A DNA stretch of 64,000 nucleotides from Oscillospiraceae bacterium (GCA_017619715.1 JAFZRS010000002.1:124001-188000), one strand, 5' to 3'. Counted from the first letter of the stretch, positions 17,003-26,500 are shown. Notes: generated by a model from the letters alone, not told the origin. Translations and numbers: made by a program.

Positions 17003-17894
17003 AGCGAAGAACGTAGTAAAGATCTTTGAGGGCTTTCGCGCGCTGGACGGCGCAACGATGACGGTGCCGCGGGGCGCGGTGTACGGATTGGTAGGGCCCA
17101 ACGGCGCGGGCAAGTCCACGTTGATCCGGCACTTGACGGGTGTGTACCGTCCGGACAGCGGAGAGCTGCTGCTGGGCGGCCAGCCGGTGTGGGAGAATCC
17201 GACGGTGAAGCGCCGCATGGCGGCGATCCCGGACGACTGGTATTATTTCCAGCAGTCGTCTATTTCCGAGATGGCGAAGCTCTATGAGGGAATGTATCCC
17301 ACCTTCAGCCGTGAGCGGTATGCAAAGCTCCGGGAGGTGTTTCCCCTCAACGACAAAATGATGATCCGGCGCATGAGCAAGGGTATGCAGAAGCAGGCGG
17401 CGTTCTGGCTGACGGTGAGCTGTATGCCGGAGGTGCTGGTGCTCGATGAGCCGGTGGACGGACTGGATCCCGTGATGCGCCGTCAGGTCTGGACGCTGCT
17501 GCTGGACGACGTGTCCGCCCGGGGCACCACGGTGCTGGTATCGTCCCATAATCTGCGTGAGCTGGAGGACGTATGCGACCACGTGGGCATCATGAGCCGT
17601 GGACGGGTGCTGCTGGAGCGGAGCCTGAGCGAATTGCAGGACAACACCGTGAAGATCCAGGCGGCGTACGTTTCTGCGGAGGAGCCGGCGCTGCCGGCGG
17701 AGCTGCAGATTCTGCACCGCTCCAACGTGGGCAGGGTCTACACGTATATCGTCCGGGGACAGCGTGAGGAGATATTGCAGCGCATGCAGATCACCGAGCC
17801 GCTGCTGCTGGAGGCGATCCCCCTGACACTGGAGGAGATTTTTATCTATGAGATGGGAGGCGAAGACTATGCGGTTCGGGAAATCGTCCTCTAA
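16995..17894 (+). CDS. ABC transporter ATP-binding protein (YtrB-like)
   Basis: 299 residues. Walker A GPNGAGKST (about 33-41), a Q-loop region, Walker B VLVLDEPVDGLDP and a switch His in VSSHN. The ABC signature reads MSKGMQKQ rather than LSGGQ, a change common in the YtrB/BcrA-type exporter branch. A C-terminal regulatory extension follows. It starts inside the end of the GntR gene (8-base overlap) and overlaps the permease by 26 bases. Substrate unknown; cell-wall antibiotic or lipid export is the family precedent. Confidence 0.9.
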   Translation: MLEAKNVVKIFEGFRALDGATMTVPRGAVYGLVGPNGAGKSTLIRHLTGVYRPDSGELLLGGQPVWENPTVKRRMAAIPDDWYYFQQSSISEMAKLYEGMYPTFSRERYAKLREVFPLNDKMMIRRMSKGMQKQAAFWLTVSCMPEVLVLDEPVDGLDPVMRRQVWTLLLDDVSARGTTVLVSSHNLRELEDVCDHVGIMSRGRVLLERSLSELQDNTVKIQAAYVSAEEPALPAELQILHRSNVGRVYTYIVRGQREEILQRMQITEPLLLEAIPLTLEEIFIYEMGGEDYAVREIVL

Positions 17895-19614
17895 CGGCGC
17901 GCTGCTGCGCGGCGACGTGCGCCGCTGCTGGCCTGTGCCGTTCGTATACGCGGCAATCTGGATCATTGCGCTGCCGCTGCGGCTGAACGCCCAATACGGC
18001 TTGAATGCCCGCTCCACCGTATTGGATACAATGGAAGCGGTGGTGATTTTGGCGTTCTTCTTCGGCTGTGCCATGGCGATGGCACTGATGAGCTATCTGA
18101 TGAACTCCCGCGCCACGGGTCTGATGCACAGTCTTCCCGTCACCCGGCGCTCCCAGTTCTTTACCCATTTTGCCGCGGGCTTCGGCATGTTTACCGCCGC
18201 CAATGTGTTGATATTTGTGCTGTCGGTGCTGGTGACGCTGGGCGGCGGCGTCCCCTGGGCGGCGCTGGGCTGGTGGCTTTTGGCGGCGGAGCTGACGGGC
18301 TTTTTCTTCCTGTCGCTGGGCTTTTTCTCCGCGATACTCACCGGCTGGCTCCTGGCGGTGCCGGCGGTATATCTCATTTTGAATTTCGGCGTATGGGTCA
18401 TCACCATGCTGCTGCGTGCGCTGGGGAGTATTTTCTATTGGGGCTATTCGCCCGGTCCGCTGCCTGCGGCGGTGGAATGGCTGACGCCTACTGTAAAGCT
18501 GTGCGCCATACTGTGGGAACACAGTGACTATACGCCTGCCTCTTATGGTGTCGCCGCAGGTCATCAGATGAACACCGGCGCGCTGCCGGTGATGCTGATC
18601 TACGCGGCGGTTGGTGTACTGTTGCTGGCATTAGGCAGTTTCCTCTACCGCATTCGCCGCTCCGAAGCGGCGGGCGACGCGGTGGCGCACCGTGGCTTGC
18701 GCCCGGTGGTGGGCGCCGTGGGCGCGCTGACAGGCGGTCTGGCGCTGGGTCTGGTAATCTATGAGATTTTGGACGGAGAAAACCGTTCCATGGTGACGGT
18801 CTGCGTGGTCATCATGACGGCGCTGTGCTATTTCACCATCGAGATGCTGCTGAAAAAATCCTTTCGCGTATTTAAGAGCGGCTGGATTCGCGCGGCGTTG
18901 GTCTGCGCGGCGGCGGCGGCAGTATGCGTGTGCGTGTCGCAGGATCTGACCGGTTACCAGAAGCGCGTACCCGATCCCGGCGCGGTGCAGGGGGTGCAAA
19001 ACGTCACCGGCAGAGGCTACTATGAAATGCTGACCGATGCGGAGACCATCGAGGCGGTGGCGGCGCTCCATCAGGCGATTGTCACCGAGGGCGAGGGTGA
19101 TGCCACCGATCCCTGGCGCAGCTTCCACTTCACCTATGCCATGAAGAGTGGCGCCGTTGTCAACAGGCACTACGGCGTGTACGTGAAAGAGGGCTCCGCG
19201 ATCCACGAAGCCGCCAACCGGGTGCTCAACTGCCCGGAGGTACAGTGGAAACAGATTTTCGGCGGCAAGGACGGCAAAGCCGACGCTCCCGGAGAGACGC
19301 CTGCGTTCCGGGGCGGCTATGTGAGCGTATTTAGCGGCGAGGAGCAGTTTATCCAGATCAGCGCCGAGCAGGCGCGAACGTTGTATGAGGCGCTGGCGGC
19401 AGACGTGCTGATGGGTCGAAACACCCACGATATTCTGGACGAGGAGCGGGAATGTTTGTGGGTGGAGATCGAGCTGGAAAGCGCCGACGGACGGAATGAT
19501 ATCCATCTGTGGTCGCAGGAAGCGCAGTTGGAAAAGACCTGCACGCAGACGCTGCACGTGCTGACGGAGCTGGGCTTTACGGAGGAGCAGCTGATCGGCA
19601 GCGCCAACTGGTAA
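17869..19614 (+). CDS. ABC exporter permease with large C-terminal domain
   Basis: 581 residues. About six to eight hydrophobic segments lie in the first ~370 (starting RRCWPVPFVYAAIWIIALPL, and ending with the helix before CVSQDLTGYQKR), then a soluble domain of about 210 residues that probably faces outward. The layout resembles clostridial permeases with a DUF6449-type domain in GntR-ABC operons. ATG 17869 is preferred over 17848 because GGGAGG lies at correct spacing. The soluble domain may sense the exported or inhibitory compound. Confidence 0.8.
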   Translation: MRFGKSSSNGALLRGDVRRCWPVPFVYAAIWIIALPLRLNAQYGLNARSTVLDTMEAVVILAFFFGCAMAMALMSYLMNSRATGLMHSLPVTRRSQFFTHFAAGFGMFTAANVLIFVLSVLVTLGGGVPWAALGWWLLAAELTGFFFLSLGFFSAILTGWLLAVPAVYLILNFGVWVITMLLRALGSIFYWGYSPGPLPAAVEWLTPTVKLCAILWEHSDYTPASYGVAAGHQMNTGALPVMLIYAAVGVLLLALGSFLYRIRRSEAAGDAVAHRGLRPVVGAVGALTGGLALGLVIYEILDGENRSMVTVCVVIMTALCYFTIEMLLKKSFRVFKSGWIRAALVCAAAAAVCVCVSQDLTGYQKRVPDPGAVQGVQNVTGRGYYEMLTDAETIEAVAALHQAIVTEGEGDATDPWRSFHFTYAMKSGAVVNRHYGVYVKEGSAIHEAANRVLNCPEVQWKQIFGGKDGKADAPGETPAFRGGYVSVFSGEEQFIQISAEQARTLYEALAADVLMGRNTHDILDEERECLWVEIELESADGRNDIHLWSQEAQLEKTCTQTLHVLTELGFTEEQLIGSANW

Positions 19615-19642
19615 AACATCCCGACACGGCGAAAAAAATCGG

Positions 19643-19671
19643 TTGACAAACCGGTTGCGGCGGGTTATAAT
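19643..19671 (+). promoter_or_regulatory. Consensus promoter of T-box leader 1
   Basis: TTGACA, 17 bases, TATAAT: a perfect SigA consensus, so the downstream genes are set by attenuation rather than a weak promoter. Confidence 0.85.
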
Positions 19672-19677
19672 CGCCCC

Positions 19678-19943
19678 AAAGCGAAATGCAATGACGGAAA
19701 GTTGCCCTTGACGGAGCGTTTCAGAGAGTCGGCGGACGGTGCGAGCCGATACCGAAGTCATACGGCAGTCTGGTTCCCGAGCAGGCGGTCTCAAAGCGAA
19801 AGCAAGTAAGTCCGTCCGGTTGCCCCGTTACAGGCGAAAGGCTTGTCAGAGCCTGGTGAGAGATCGTTTTCTACGATAATCAGGGTGGTACCGCGAAACA
19901 CATTTCGTCCCTGAAGTCTTCGGACTTCAGGGACGTTTATTTT
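19678..19943 (+). promoter_or_regulatory. T-box riboswitch 1, specifier tentatively CUG (Leu)
   Basis: This fills the 357-base gap before the LeuA-like gene. The canonical T-box AGGGTGGTACCGCG is at 19882-19895. The terminator is 13-bp arms CGTCCCTGAAGTC / GACTTCAGGGACG with a TTCG loop and TTTATTTT (19906-19943). Upstream is a stem I with the GA-rich base (GACGGAA...CCCGAGC), the CAGAGAGTCGGC bulge region and the GGTGCGAGCC distal loop. Lining up the three leaders on the conserved TTCC(C)GAGC places the codon at CTG 19770-19772, followed by a purine as T-boxes prefer. An extra C in this leader makes TCT (Ser) the alternative. T-box call firm, amino acid tentative. Confidence 0.9.
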
Positions 19944-19971
19944 ACCGCATTACAGGGAAGGAGCAGTCAAG

Positions 19972-21384
19972 ATGAAAGAGATCGCATTGAGCGACGTCAC
20001 CATGAAGCGTGCGCGGAAGGGGAGCGAGTTTACCCTCTCTTTCCGGGAGAAAATTGAGCTTTGCAAGCTGTTGGATAAGTTGGGCGTGTCATCCGTTGAA
20101 ACCGGCGTCATCGAGAACCGTCGGACGGACGGACTGCTCATCAAGTCCCTCGCCTCTGCCGTGGCGAATGCCCGTTTGACCGTTTCCGTCCCCGTAGGCG
20201 AGGAGGACGGCGTCGCCTACACGTGGAGCTGTGTGAAGGAGGCGAAGCACCCCCGACTGCAGGTAAGCCTGCCGGTTTCCACCGTGCAGATGGAATACCT
20301 ATACCATAAAAAGCCGGACGATATGCTGGAGCTGATCGGCAAAACCGTGGCTGAGTGCCGCGCCTGCTGTGCCGACGTGGAGTTTTCCGCCGAGGACGCC
20401 GGGCGCAGCGACCGGGAATTTTTACTGCAGGCGATTGAGTGTGCAAAAGAAAACGGCGCTACCGCCGTCACCGTCTGCGATAGCGCGGGCAAGCTGTTGC
20501 CGGAGGAATTTTTCCGCTTCACCTCCGAGATACGGCAGGCGCTGGGTACGGAGATAAAGCTGGGCGTGAGCATTTCTAACGACCTCTATCTGGCGGATGC
20601 CTGCGCCCTCTATGCCGTCAAGGCGGGTGCGGACGAGGTGAAGGCGGTCGCCTGCGGGGAGGACGCCGTATCGCTGCAAAAGCTTGCCGCCATGCTGCAC
20701 ACCCACGGGGAAGAACTGGGAGCGAGCTGCGGCATACGCGCCACAGAGCTCAAACGCACCGTCGGTCAGATCGAATGGCTCTGCAAAACCAGCCGCAGCA
20801 AGGCTTCCCCCTTTGATAGCGGTGTTCGGGAGGAGGCGAATTTCGCCCTCAGTGCCCACGACGATGCGCAGGCGGTGAAAAAGGCGGCGGAGAAGCTGGG
20901 CTACGATTTGTCCGAGGAGGACGCCGCCAAGGTCTACGAGGCGTTTGCCGCCGCGGCGGACAAGAAGGGCGCTATCTCCGCACGGGAACTGGACGTGCTG
21001 ATCGCCGCCTCCGCCTTGCAGGTGCCGCCCGCCTATACGCTGGAGAGCTTCGTCATCAACTCCGGCAACGTCATCACCGCTACCAGCCATATTAAGCTGA
21101 CCAAAAACGGCAAAACGGTGGAGGGCGTGTGCGTGGGCGACGGTCCTATCGACGCTTCTTTTCTGGCAATGGAGCAGATCACCGGCACCCACTACGAGCT
21201 GGACGATTTTCAGATCCGCGCCGTCACCGAGGGACGCGAGGCGATGGGCGAATCGGTGGTGCGTCTGCGCTCGCAGGGCAAGCTCTATTCCGGACGCGGC
21301 ATCTCCACCGACATTGTTGCGTCCAGTATCATGGCGTATATCAACGCGCTCAACAAGATTGTCTATGAGGAGGCGGAGCAATGA
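19972..21384 (+). CDS. 2-Isopropylmalate-synthase-like protein with degenerate metal site and intact leucine-type regulatory domain
   Basis: 470 residues. The N-terminal HMGL-like barrel keeps the VEFSAEDAGRSDREFL segment (136-151) and the late LeuA allosteric/dimer domain (about 355-465, with LESFVINSGNVITATSHIKL and MGESVVRLRSQGKLYSGRGISTDIV). The catalytic motifs are changed: DTTLRDGEQ is replaced by SDVTMKRARKGSE (7-19), and the metal-binding HxHND becomes SISND (S200, S202). Normal condensation of 2-oxoisovalerate with acetyl-CoA is therefore doubtful. It could act on another substrate, or serve as a leucine-sensing partner. First gene behind T-box 1; overlaps the next gene by 4 bases. 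Confidence 0.8.
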   Translation: MKEIALSDVTMKRARKGSEFTLSFREKIELCKLLDKLGVSSVETGVIENRRTDGLLIKSLASAVANARLTVSVPVGEEDGVAYTWSCVKEAKHPRLQVSLPVSTVQMEYLYHKKPDDMLELIGKTVAECRACCADVEFSAEDAGRSDREFLLQAIECAKENGATAVTVCDSAGKLLPEEFFRFTSEIRQALGTEIKLGVSISNDLYLADACALYAVKAGADEVKAVACGEDAVSLQKLAAMLHTHGEELGASCGIRATELKRTVGQIEWLCKTSRSKASPFDSGVREEANFALSAHDDAQAVKKAAEKLGYDLSEEDAAKVYEAFAAAADKKGAISARELDVLIAASALQVPPAYTLESFVINSGNVITATSHIKLTKNGKTVEGVCVGDGPIDASFLAMEQITGTHYELDDFQIRAVTEGREAMGESVVRLRSQGKLYSGRGISTDIVASSIMAYINALNKIVYEEAEQ

Positions 21385-23858
21385 AGCTATCCTTTTCCAC
21401 CCGTGGAAGACTCAATACGCCGTGGGCGGAGCTTACGCAGCTGGCGCTGGAAAACGGCTTTTTCGGCATCGAGGTCTACGACGCCTATAAGGACGCGCTG
21501 CTCACCGGCGCAGGCGGACCCCTGCACAAGTATAATACCGCCTCCACGCTGCGGGAGCTGCGGGATCGTAAGCTCACCATTCCCGCGTTCGACAGCTCCT
21601 GCAATGTAGGCTTCGGCAACCGGGAAACGATCGAGCAGGTACTCTTTCTCATATCGCTCGCCGCGTCCATGCAGACCGAATACGTGGCGATTCGCACGGA
21701 CAGCGCCGACCTCGCCGCCTTGAAGGCGGAACTGGACGAACTGTTGCCTGTCGCCCGGAAAAACAAGGTCGTGCTGCTCCTCAAGACCAACGGCGCCTTT
21801 TCCGACACGAAGAAGCTCCGTCAACTGCTGGACGATTACGCCATGGACGAGTTAGGCGTGCTGTGGGACGTACACCACCCCTACCGCGACTGCGGCGAGA
21901 CGCCGGGCGAGACGATCAAAAATCTCGGCGCGTATATCAAGCACGTGCATCTGCGCGACTCCGGCGACGCGGGCGAATACGAGCTGGTGGGCGAGGGTAC
22001 GCTGCCGCTGGGCGACGTGATGCGCGCGCTCTATTCCGTGGACTACGCCGGCTACCTTTCCCTCGAGTGGAAGTTTGAGTGGATGGAGGATCTGCCGGAT
22101 CTGGACGTGATTCTGCCGCATTATGTAAACTATATGCACCGCTTCCAATCCACACGCGGTAAAAAGAAAATGCTCTATCCCAACCACGACGGAACGGGGC
22201 AGTACGTCTGGAAGAAGGACGAGCTGATCGACCTGACCTTTCCGCAGGTACTCGACCGCATGGTGGAGGAGTTCCCGGATCAGTATTGTTTCAAATATAC
22301 GACGCTGGACTATACCCGCACCTACGCGGAGTTTCGCGACGACGTGGATCATTTTGCCCGGGCGCTGATTTCTCTGGGCGTGCGGCCGGGCAGCAAGGTG
22401 GCGATCTGGGCGACCAATGTGCCGGCGTGGTATATCACCTTCTGGGCGACCACGAAGCTGGGCGCGGTGTTGGTAACGGTGAACACGGCGTATAAGATTC
22501 ACGAGGCGGAGTATCTGCTGCGCCAGTCCGATACCCACACACTGGTGATGATCGACTCTTGTCTCGACTCCGACTACCGGCAGATCGTGAATGAGCTTTG
22601 CCCGGAGATTGCATCGAGCAAGCCCGGCGAGGCGCTGCACTGCAAGCGGCTTCCGTTTTTGCGTAACGTCATCACCGTGGGCTTTCGCATGGCGGGGTGT
22701 TTGACCTTTGACGAGGCAATGGATCGCTCGGAACTGGTATCGGAGCGTGAGCTTGTCCGGTATGCCGCAGAGGTGCGCCCGGACGACGTGTGCAATATGC
22801 AGTACACCTCCGGCACCACGGGCTTCCCCAAGGGTGTGATGTTGACCCATTACAATGTGGTGAACAACGGCAAGTGCATCGGCGATCGCATGGGACTGTC
22901 CACAGCCGACCGCATGATGATCCAGGTACCCATGTTCCACTGCTTCGGCATGGTGCTGTCTATGACGTCCTCCATGACCCACGGGGCGACGCTGTGTCCC
23001 ATGCCGTATTTCTCCGCCAGAAGCTCGCTGGCGTGTATTGATCAGGAGAAGATCACGTGCTTTAACGGCGTGCCGACCATGTTCATCGCCATGTTCAACC
23101 ACCCCGATTACCGCAAGACGGATTTTTCCCATATGCGAACGGGTATCATGGCAGGCGCGGGCTGTCCGCCGGAGCTGATGCGCCGCGCCGCCGATCCCGG
23201 CGAGATGCACATGACGGGTATTGTCAGCGTCTATGGGCAGACGGAGTCCTCGCCGGGCAGTACCATGTCCGCGTGGACAGACCCGCTGGACGTGCGGATT
23301 GGGACGGTGGGCTATGCCTTTCCCCACGTCCAGTGCAAGATCGTCGACCCGGAGACGGGCGCGGAGCTGGGCGCAGGCGTGAACGGCGAGTTTTGTTCCC
23401 GGGGTTATAACACGATGAAGGGGTATTATAAAATGCCCTACGCCACAAAGGACACCGTAGACGCGGAGGGCTGGCTCCATTCGGGCGACCTCGCCTGCCG
23501 GGACAAGAACGGGAATTATCGTGTCACGGGACGGCTCAAGGACATGATTATCCGCGGCGGCGAGAATCTCTATCCCAAGGAGATCGAGGAGTTCATCTAC
23601 ACCCACCCGAAGGTGCAGGACGTGCAGGTGATCGGCGTGCCGGATAAACGCTACGGCGAGGAGGCGATGGCGTGTATCATTCTCAAAAAGGGGCAGAGTG
23701 TCACCGAGGAGGAGATGCGCGCGTTTATCGCCGCTTCGCTGGCACGGCATAAGGTGCCGCGCTACATCACCTTCACGGACGCGTTCCCCATGAACGCCGC
23801 CGGCAAGATACTCAAGTACAAGATGCGCGAGGACGCGGTGAAGCTGTTGGGGCTATAA
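21381..23858 (+). CDS. Fusion of xylose-isomerase-like TIM barrel and acyl-CoA ligase
   Basis: 825 residues with two enzyme domains. Residues 1 to about 255 are a sugar-phosphate isomerase/epimerase-like (AP endonuclease 2) barrel, with likely metal ligands around D163/H166 (LWDVHH) and H188/H190 (HVHLRD) and a late SLEWKFEW strand. From about 275 comes an AMP-forming acyl-CoA synthetase of the FadD type: P-loop TSGTTGFPK (476-484), VYGQTESS, the hinge GRLKDMIIRGGENLYPKEIE and the C-terminal AAGKILKYKM lysine. Both domains look intact. Translation is coupled to the LeuA-like gene (ATGA). I know of no assigned function for this pairing; the ligase substrate may be a branched or short-chain acid. 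Confidence 0.82.
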   Translation: MKLSFSTRGRLNTPWAELTQLALENGFFGIEVYDAYKDALLTGAGGPLHKYNTASTLRELRDRKLTIPAFDSSCNVGFGNRETIEQVLFLISLAASMQTEYVAIRTDSADLAALKAELDELLPVARKNKVVLLLKTNGAFSDTKKLRQLLDDYAMDELGVLWDVHHPYRDCGETPGETIKNLGAYIKHVHLRDSGDAGEYELVGEGTLPLGDVMRALYSVDYAGYLSLEWKFEWMEDLPDLDVILPHYVNYMHRFQSTRGKKKMLYPNHDGTGQYVWKKDELIDLTFPQVLDRMVEEFPDQYCFKYTTLDYTRTYAEFRDDVDHFARALISLGVRPGSKVAIWATNVPAWYITFWATTKLGAVLVTVNTAYKIHEAEYLLRQSDTHTLVMIDSCLDSDYRQIVNELCPEIASSKPGEALHCKRLPFLRNVITVGFRMAGCLTFDEAMDRSELVSERELVRYAAEVRPDDVCNMQYTSGTTGFPKGVMLTHYNVVNNGKCIGDRMGLSTADRMMIQVPMFHCFGMVLSMTSSMTHGATLCPMPYFSARSSLACIDQEKITCFNGVPTMFIAMFNHPDYRKTDFSHMRTGIMAGAGCPPELMRRAADPGEMHMTGIVSVYGQTESSPGSTMSAWTDPLDVRIGTVGYAFPHVQCKIVDPETGAELGAGVNGEFCSRGYNTMKGYYKMPYATKDTVDAEGWLHSGDLACRDKNGNYRVTGRLKDMIIRGGENLYPKEIEEFIYTHPKVQDVQVIGVPDKRYGEEAMACIILKKGQSVTEEEMRAFIAASLARHKVPRYITFTDAFPMNAAGKILKYKMREDAVKLLGL

Positions 23859-23881
23859 GATGTATTTTGCAGAAAAAACAC

Positions 23882-23910
23882 TTGACAAATGATCGGCGCA
23901 GTGGTAAAAA
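23882..23910 (+). promoter_or_regulatory. Predicted promoter of T-box leader 2
   Basis: TTGACA, 17 bases, TAAAAA. It begins 24 bases after the previous stop, so the ligase behind it has its own transcription unit. Confidence 0.6.
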
Positions 23911-23916
23911 CATACC

Positions 23917-24186
23917 ATCAAAGGCGATGACGAAGACGGTCTTGAGATTTCTTTTTCAGAGAGCCGATGGCTGGTGCAAATCGGCAAAGGGGTCTCATAC
24001 GTGCCTATCCCTTCCGAGCTGAAGCCCGAAAGATGCATATCGAGTAGACGCTTCCGTAGTTGCTGCGTGAAAGCATAGGGATTGTCGGATCCCGTAAAGC
24101 GGCAGCCGACCGGCTGCAATTTGAGTGGTACCGCGAGTGTTCGAATACACCCGTCTCAAAGCTTTGAGGCGGGTGTATCTTTTTTT
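23917..24186 (+). promoter_or_regulatory. T-box riboswitch 2, specifier tentatively AUC (Ile)
   Basis: This occupies the 340-base gap before the first HTH-cupin-ligase gene. The T-box GAGTGGTACCGCG is at 24123-24135. The terminator ATACACCCGTCTCAAA / TTTGAGGCGGGTGTAT plus eight T is at 24145-24186. Stem I shows CAGAGAGCCGAT and the distal loop GGTGCAAATCGGC. The codon in the specifier position, five bases before CGAGC, is ATC (24007-24009); the next base is C rather than the usual purine, which lowers certainty. Confidence 0.9.
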
Positions 24187-24198
24187 AGGGGGTATGGT

Positions 24199-26469
24199 AT
24201 GATGACAACCGTTGAACTGGAAAAAATGCGTGAGATTGCCCTGCGTATCCGCGAAATGCGCGAGATTTCGGGCCTGACGCAGGAGGAGATGGCGCAGAAG
24301 GTAGAGGTGACGCCGGAGGCGTACGTCCGCTACGAGAACGGGCAGGACGATTTTCCCTTTACCTTTATCCACAAGTGCGCGCAGGTTTTTAACATCGGTA
24401 TTACCGATCTGCTGGAGGGCGAGAGCGCCCATCTGTCGTCGTATACCGTCACCCGCAAGGGTCACGGCCAGCAGACGGCGAAGGAGGACGGCATTGAGAT
24501 TTGCGACCTTGCGCCGATGTTCCGCAAGAAGATTGCCGAGCCGTACCACGTGAAATATGAGTACGACGAGAAATTGCAAAATCAGCCGATTCACCTGACC
24601 AAGCACTCCGGGCAGGAGTTTGACCTGGTGCTGCAGGGGCGGCTGAAGGTGCAGGTGGGCGATAACGTAGAGTACCTCAGCGAGGGCGACAGCATCTATT
24701 ATAACAGCTCCACGCCCCACGGCATGATCGCCGTAGACGGTCGGGACTGCCTGTTTCTGGCGGTGGTGCTGCCCGGAACGAATCAAGCGGAGAATCTGGT
24801 ACGCGACACGCTGATCCCCGCGCGTATTTCCAACCGGTCGCTTATCTCCTCCAAGTTCGTCCAGTGTGAGGAGAGCGAGACGGGCTACCCTCTCTCCGTT
24901 CAATTTAAGAACGAAGATAAGTTCAACTTTGCCTTTGATATTGTGGACGCGCTGGCACGGCGTGAGCCGGAGAAGCTTGCCATGCTCCACGTGAGCGCGG
25001 ACAAGAAAGAGCGGCGCTTTACCTTCAACGACATGAAGCGTGCCTCCAATCAGTGCGCCAATTACTTTAAAAACCTCGGCATCAAAAAGGGCGATAGGGT
25101 CATGCTGGTACTCAAACGGCACTATCAGTTCTGGTTCTCGATTCTGGCGCTGCATAAGCTGGGCGCCATCGCCATACCCGCCACCAATCAGTTGCAGGTC
25201 CACGATTTTGCGTACCGTTTTCAATCGGCGGGAGTCAGCGCCATTGTCTGCACGGCGGACGGCGACACGGCGCATCAGGTGGAGCTGGCGCAGGAGACCT
25301 GCCCGACGCTGCAGACGAAACTGCTCGTGGGCGAACAGCGCGACGGCTGGCACGATTTTGACGAGGAATATCCCCTGTACAGCACCCATTTCTACCGCAG
25401 CGCCGATACCGCCTGCGGCGACGACACCATGCTGATGTTCTTTACCTCCGGCACCACCGGCTATCCCAAGATCGCCGAGCACAGCTATAAATATCCTCTG
25501 GGACACTATCTCACCGCCAAATACTGGCACGGCGTGAGCGACGAGGGTCTGCACTTTACGATCTCCGAAACGGGCTGGGGCAAGGCGCTCTGGGGCAAGC
25601 TCTACGGACAGTGGCTGTGTGAAGGCGCGGTGTTCACCTACGATTTCGACCGCTTCGACGCCTCCGACATTCTGCCCATGTTCGCCAAGTACCATATCAC
25701 CACCTTCTGTGCGCCGCCCACCATGCTGCGCATGATGATCCGGCAGGACATCTCCCGATACGATCTCTCCTCCGTGCGGCACATGACCACTGCGGGAGAA
25801 GCGCTCAACCCCGAGGTCTACCGCCTCTTTGAAAAGGCGACGGGACTGCAGATCATGGAGGGCTTCGGTCAGACCGAGACCACACTCTCCATCGCCAATT
25901 TCCTCGGCGGCGCTCACAAGCTGGGCTCCATGGGTAAGCCCTCGCCGCTCTTTGACGTGGATATTGTCGACCCGGACGGAAAGAGCCTGCCGGACGGCGA
26001 GGTGGGCGAGATCGTGATTCGCACCTCTGAAAATGTCCCCTGCGGACTTTTCAAGGGCTATTACCGCGACGCGGAGAACACCGCCGCGGCATGGCACGAC
26101 GGGTATTACCACACCGGCGATACAGCGTGGCGCGATGAGGACGGCTTCTTCTGGTACGTCGGCCGCGTGGACGACGTGATTAAGTCATCCGGTTACCGTA
26201 TTGGACCTTTCGAGATTGAGAGCGTCATTATGGAACTGCCCTACGTTTTGGAGTGCGGCGTATCCGCCGCGCCGGACGAGGTGCGCGGCCAGGTGGTGAA
26301 GGCGTCCATCGTACTGGTAAGCGGCACGGAGGGTACGGAGGAGCTGAAAAAGGAGATTCAGAACTACGTCAAGGCGCATACCGCGCCGTATAAATATCCG
26401 CGTATTGTGGCATTCTGCGAGAGCCTGCCCAAGACGATCAGCGGCAAGATTCAGCGGAATTTACTGTAA
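24199..26469 (+). CDS. HTH-cupin-acyl-CoA synthetase fusion (copy 1)
   Basis: 756 residues. A Cro/CI-type helix-turn-helix (about 13-70: LRIREMREISGLTQEEMAQ...LLEG) is followed by a cupin (about 125-192, with HSGQE at 136-140 and GDSIYYNSSTPHG), then an AMP-forming acyl-CoA synthetase with TSGTTGYPK (416-424), SETGWGKALWGKLYGQWL, GFGQTE, the hinge GRVDDVIKSSGYRIGPFEIE and catalytic K750 in TISGKIQ. The ligase resembles the medium-chain (MACS) branch, which includes branched-acid-activating members. ATG 24199 is used because AGGGGG precedes it; longer readings run through the T-box terminator. The fused DNA-binding part suggests an enzyme that also regulates, but no operator was found. Confidence 0.88.
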   Translation: MMTTVELEKMREIALRIREMREISGLTQEEMAQKVEVTPEAYVRYENGQDDFPFTFIHKCAQVFNIGITDLLEGESAHLSSYTVTRKGHGQQTAKEDGIEICDLAPMFRKKIAEPYHVKYEYDEKLQNQPIHLTKHSGQEFDLVLQGRLKVQVGDNVEYLSEGDSIYYNSSTPHGMIAVDGRDCLFLAVVLPGTNQAENLVRDTLIPARISNRSLISSKFVQCEESETGYPLSVQFKNEDKFNFAFDIVDALARREPEKLAMLHVSADKKERRFTFNDMKRASNQCANYFKNLGIKKGDRVMLVLKRHYQFWFSILALHKLGAIAIPATNQLQVHDFAYRFQSAGVSAIVCTADGDTAHQVELAQETCPTLQTKLLVGEQRDGWHDFDEEYPLYSTHFYRSADTACGDDTMLMFFTSGTTGYPKIAEHSYKYPLGHYLTAKYWHGVSDEGLHFTISETGWGKALWGKLYGQWLCEGAVFTYDFDRFDASDILPMFAKYHITTFCAPPTMLRMMIRQDISRYDLSSVRHMTTAGEALNPEVYRLFEKATGLQIMEGFGQTETTLSIANFLGGAHKLGSMGKPSPLFDVDIVDPDGKSLPDGEVGEIVIRTSENVPCGLFKGYYRDAENTAAAWHDGYYHTGDTAWRDEDGFFWYVGRVDDVIKSSGYRIGPFEIESVIMELPYVLECGVSAAPDEVRGQVVKASIVLVSGTEGTEELKKEIQNYVKAHTAPYKYPRIVAFCESLPKTISGKIQRNLL

Positions 26470-26500
26470 AAATTTGCTCTGAAAAATTTTTCCCAAGCAC

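Noticed and set aside
24082..24198. Upstream extension of HTH-cupin-ligase 1
   Set aside because: It would translate through the T-box motif and terminator; ATG 24199 has its own AGGGGG site.
21852..26112. Long minus-strand open frames (632 and 705 codons) opposite the ligase genes
   Set aside because: They mirror strongly conserved plus-strand enzymes, cross a T-box and terminator, and have no protein-family features.
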